Shown here piece after piece: positions 4,863 through 5,643 of a DNA stretch of 5,643 nt. The position numbers and the translations under genes were made by a program. The notes under the pieces were generated by a model. It worked only from the letters and a program-made list of their open reading frames with translations. It searched no databases and was not told where the DNA came from. How positions within the stretch are numbered: position 1 is the first letter of the stretch; every line of letters begins with the position of its first letter. The stretch is from contig CACXAK010000080.1 in the NCBI GenBank assembly GCA_902765655.1, positions 1-5,643 on the forward strand. The letters run 5' to 3'. This stretch comes from an uncultured bacterium (lineage in GTDB: Bacteria > Cyanobacteriota > Vampirovibrionia > Gastranaerophilales > Gastranaerophilaceae).

Positions 4863-5351
4863 TTAAGCAATACGATTCTCTTTAACAGTTGCCAAAGCTA
4901 ATTTTAATGCTTCGTCGGCAAATTTTTGCTTCATTTCAATACGCGGAGTTGATTCAGGTAAACGAATTTCTTTTACGGTAACAATGTCATTGTATTTTAC
5001 GGATGTATACATCAAACCGACGGGTTTGTCTGAAGTCCCGCCTGTTGGACCGGCAATTCCCGTTGTACAAAGCGCGACATCACATCCTGTTGCCTTTTGC
5101 AACCCGTCTGCCATCGCCTTTGCACACTGTTCACTAACAGCCCCGAAATTATTTAAAATATCCCAACTCACGCCCAAAACCGAATTTTTTGCTTCATTGG
5201 CATAAGTCACAAAATTCAGTTTTACATATTCAGAGCTTCCCGAAATGTCGGTTAATCTTGAACTTACCAAACCGCCCGTACAAGATTCAGCAGTTGATAT
5301 TGTCAGTTTTTTATCTTTTAAAATCTGTCCTAATTCTTCTTCAAAAGTCAT
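4863..5351 (-). CDS. pncC: CinA C-terminal domain protein, nicotinamide-nucleotide amidohydrolase (PncC type)
   Basis: Predicted cytoplasmic enzyme that deamidates nicotinamide mononucleotide (NMN) to nicotinate mononucleotide, recycling NMN from DNA ligase and other reactions into NAD synthesis. The 162 residues make a single stand-alone domain, without the N-terminal half found in full-length CinA. AESCTGG (21-27) holds the nucleophile S23. VTYANEAKNSVLGV (48-61) holds the conserved Y50 and K55. GAVSEQ (70-75) and TTGIAGPTGGT (96-106) complete the active site. The usual F-x-G-D/N-R motif near the C-terminus is replaced by LPESTPR (131-137), a divergence whose effect is unknown. The ATG follows the radA stop by 3 nt, with AGGAG inside the end of radA, so the two form an operon. 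The competence name cinA reflects family history and does not prove a role in transformation. Confidence 0.92.
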   Translation of the reverse strand: MTFEEELGQILKDKKLTISTAESCTGGLVSSRLTDISGSSEYVKLNFVTYANEAKNSVLGVSWDILNNFGAVSEQCAKAMADGLQKATGCDVALCTTGIAGPTGGTSDKPVGLMYTSVKYNDIVTVKEIRLPESTPRIEMKQKFADEALKLALATVKENRIA

Positions 5352-5354
5352 TGT

Positions 5355-5643
5355 CTACTCCTGCTGCGGGCTTATACATGCACTTATTGCGTCAATAAGG
5401 CGTTTTACAGGGACCGTTTTGATTTTTGGATTTGTAATATCTTTATTCGCATAAGGTATAATTGCTTTTTTGAACCCTGTCATAGCAGCTTCATTCAGGC
5501 GCTTTTCAAGATTATTTACGGGATGAATTTCACCTGACAAACCGATTTCTCCGATTATAACCGTTTGAGAATCCACAACAACATCTCTTGCACAAGTTGC
5601 GATAGCAAGTGCAATACCCAAATCAGCACTCGGTTCATCGACG
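5355..5643 (-). CDS. radA: DNA repair protein RadA, C-terminal Lon-like domain (partial)
   Basis: About 95 codons of the 3' end are present; the rest lies beyond the right edge. RadA/Sms is a RecA-like ATPase that promotes branch migration in homologous recombination. Its C-terminal part resembles the Lon protease domain. The visible residues begin VDEPSADLGIALAIAT, the family's E-P-A-A-D-L-x-I-A-L-A pattern. IIGEIGLSGEIHPVNNLEKR follows and is a RadA signature, then EAAMTGFKKAIIPYAN and a final VPVKRLIDAI helix. The TTG at 5621-5619 is an internal Leu codon, not a start, as the domain continues upstream. The ATPase, zinc finger and KNRFG motifs are off the window. It is followed by pncC in the same operon. 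Confidence 0.93.
   Translation of the reverse strand, partial: VDEPSADLGIALAIATCARDVVVDSQTVIIGEIGLSGEIHPVNNLEKRLNEAAMTGFKKAIIPYANKDITNPKIKTVPVKRLIDAISACISPQQE
5358..5362 (-). promoter_or_regulatory. Ribosome binding site of pncC within the end of radA
   Basis: AGGAG on the minus strand lies in the last two codons of radA (Gln-Glu), 6 nt before the pncC ATG. The radA stop TAG (5357-5355) falls between the two, which is the layout expected for translational coupling. Confidence 0.8.

Noticed and set aside
4846..4871. ATTGC/GCAAT inverted repeat between the convergent 3949 gene and pncC as a bidirectional terminator
   Set aside because: Only 5 bp with a 16 nt loop and no T-tract; too weak to call.
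4984..5454. Three plus-strand open frames across pncC and radA
   Set aside because: They are antisense shadows of two well-recognised genes, with no start signals.
1..5643. CRISPR array, tRNA, rRNA, insertion sequence or phage genes
   Set aside because: I looked for regular spaced repeats, cloverleaf patterns and transposase or integrase motifs on both strands and saw none.

Overview
This 5.6 kb window comes from a low-GC bacterial chromosome that uses the standard code (oppF ends in TGA). It is mostly housekeeping genes plus a few lineage-specific proteins. Several starts lack a Shine-Dalgarno sequence (recR, oppF, smpB) while others have a good one. Together with the matrixin-like protease and the gene mix, this would fit a Melainabacteria/Vampirovibrionia-type relative of cyanobacteria. 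That placement is an inference from overall impression, not proof; a low-GC Firmicute-like lineage cannot be excluded.

Layout. The left edge holds a possible start of an unidentified minus-strand gene, then a minus-strand matrixin-type zinc metalloprotease (stop at 48, probable start at 800). Facing away from it is the ybaB-recR pair (904-1849), a nucleoid-associated protein plus a recombination mediator. A 184 bp gap follows with a 70 bp palindromic repeat-like element. Next come an orphan oligopeptide/dipeptide ABC ATPase (oppF/dppF type, 2034-2999) and smpB (3012-3464), the tmRNA partner. smpB runs tail to tail into a small Gly-rich minus-strand gene (3461-3724), and the two stop codons share the bases TTAA. 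A 224 bp divergent promoter region separates that gene from a 302-residue all-helical protein (3949-4857) with FliG/MgtE-N-like repeats. The right end is a minus-strand operon in which the 3' end of radA, cut by the window edge, is followed after 3 nt by a stand-alone cinA C-terminal/pncC gene (4863-5351).

How the genes relate. RecR, RadA and probably YbaB touch DNA recombination and repair, SmpB rescues stalled ribosomes, and PncC salvages the NMN by-product of bacterial DNA ligase and other reactions. They are not one pathway. I see no CRISPR array, transposase, phage gene, tRNA or rRNA, and no convincing new multi-gene system. The best candidates for a second look are the helical-repeat protein, the palindromic element, the possible leaderless smpB promoter made from the oppF stop codon, and the signal-less metalloprotease.
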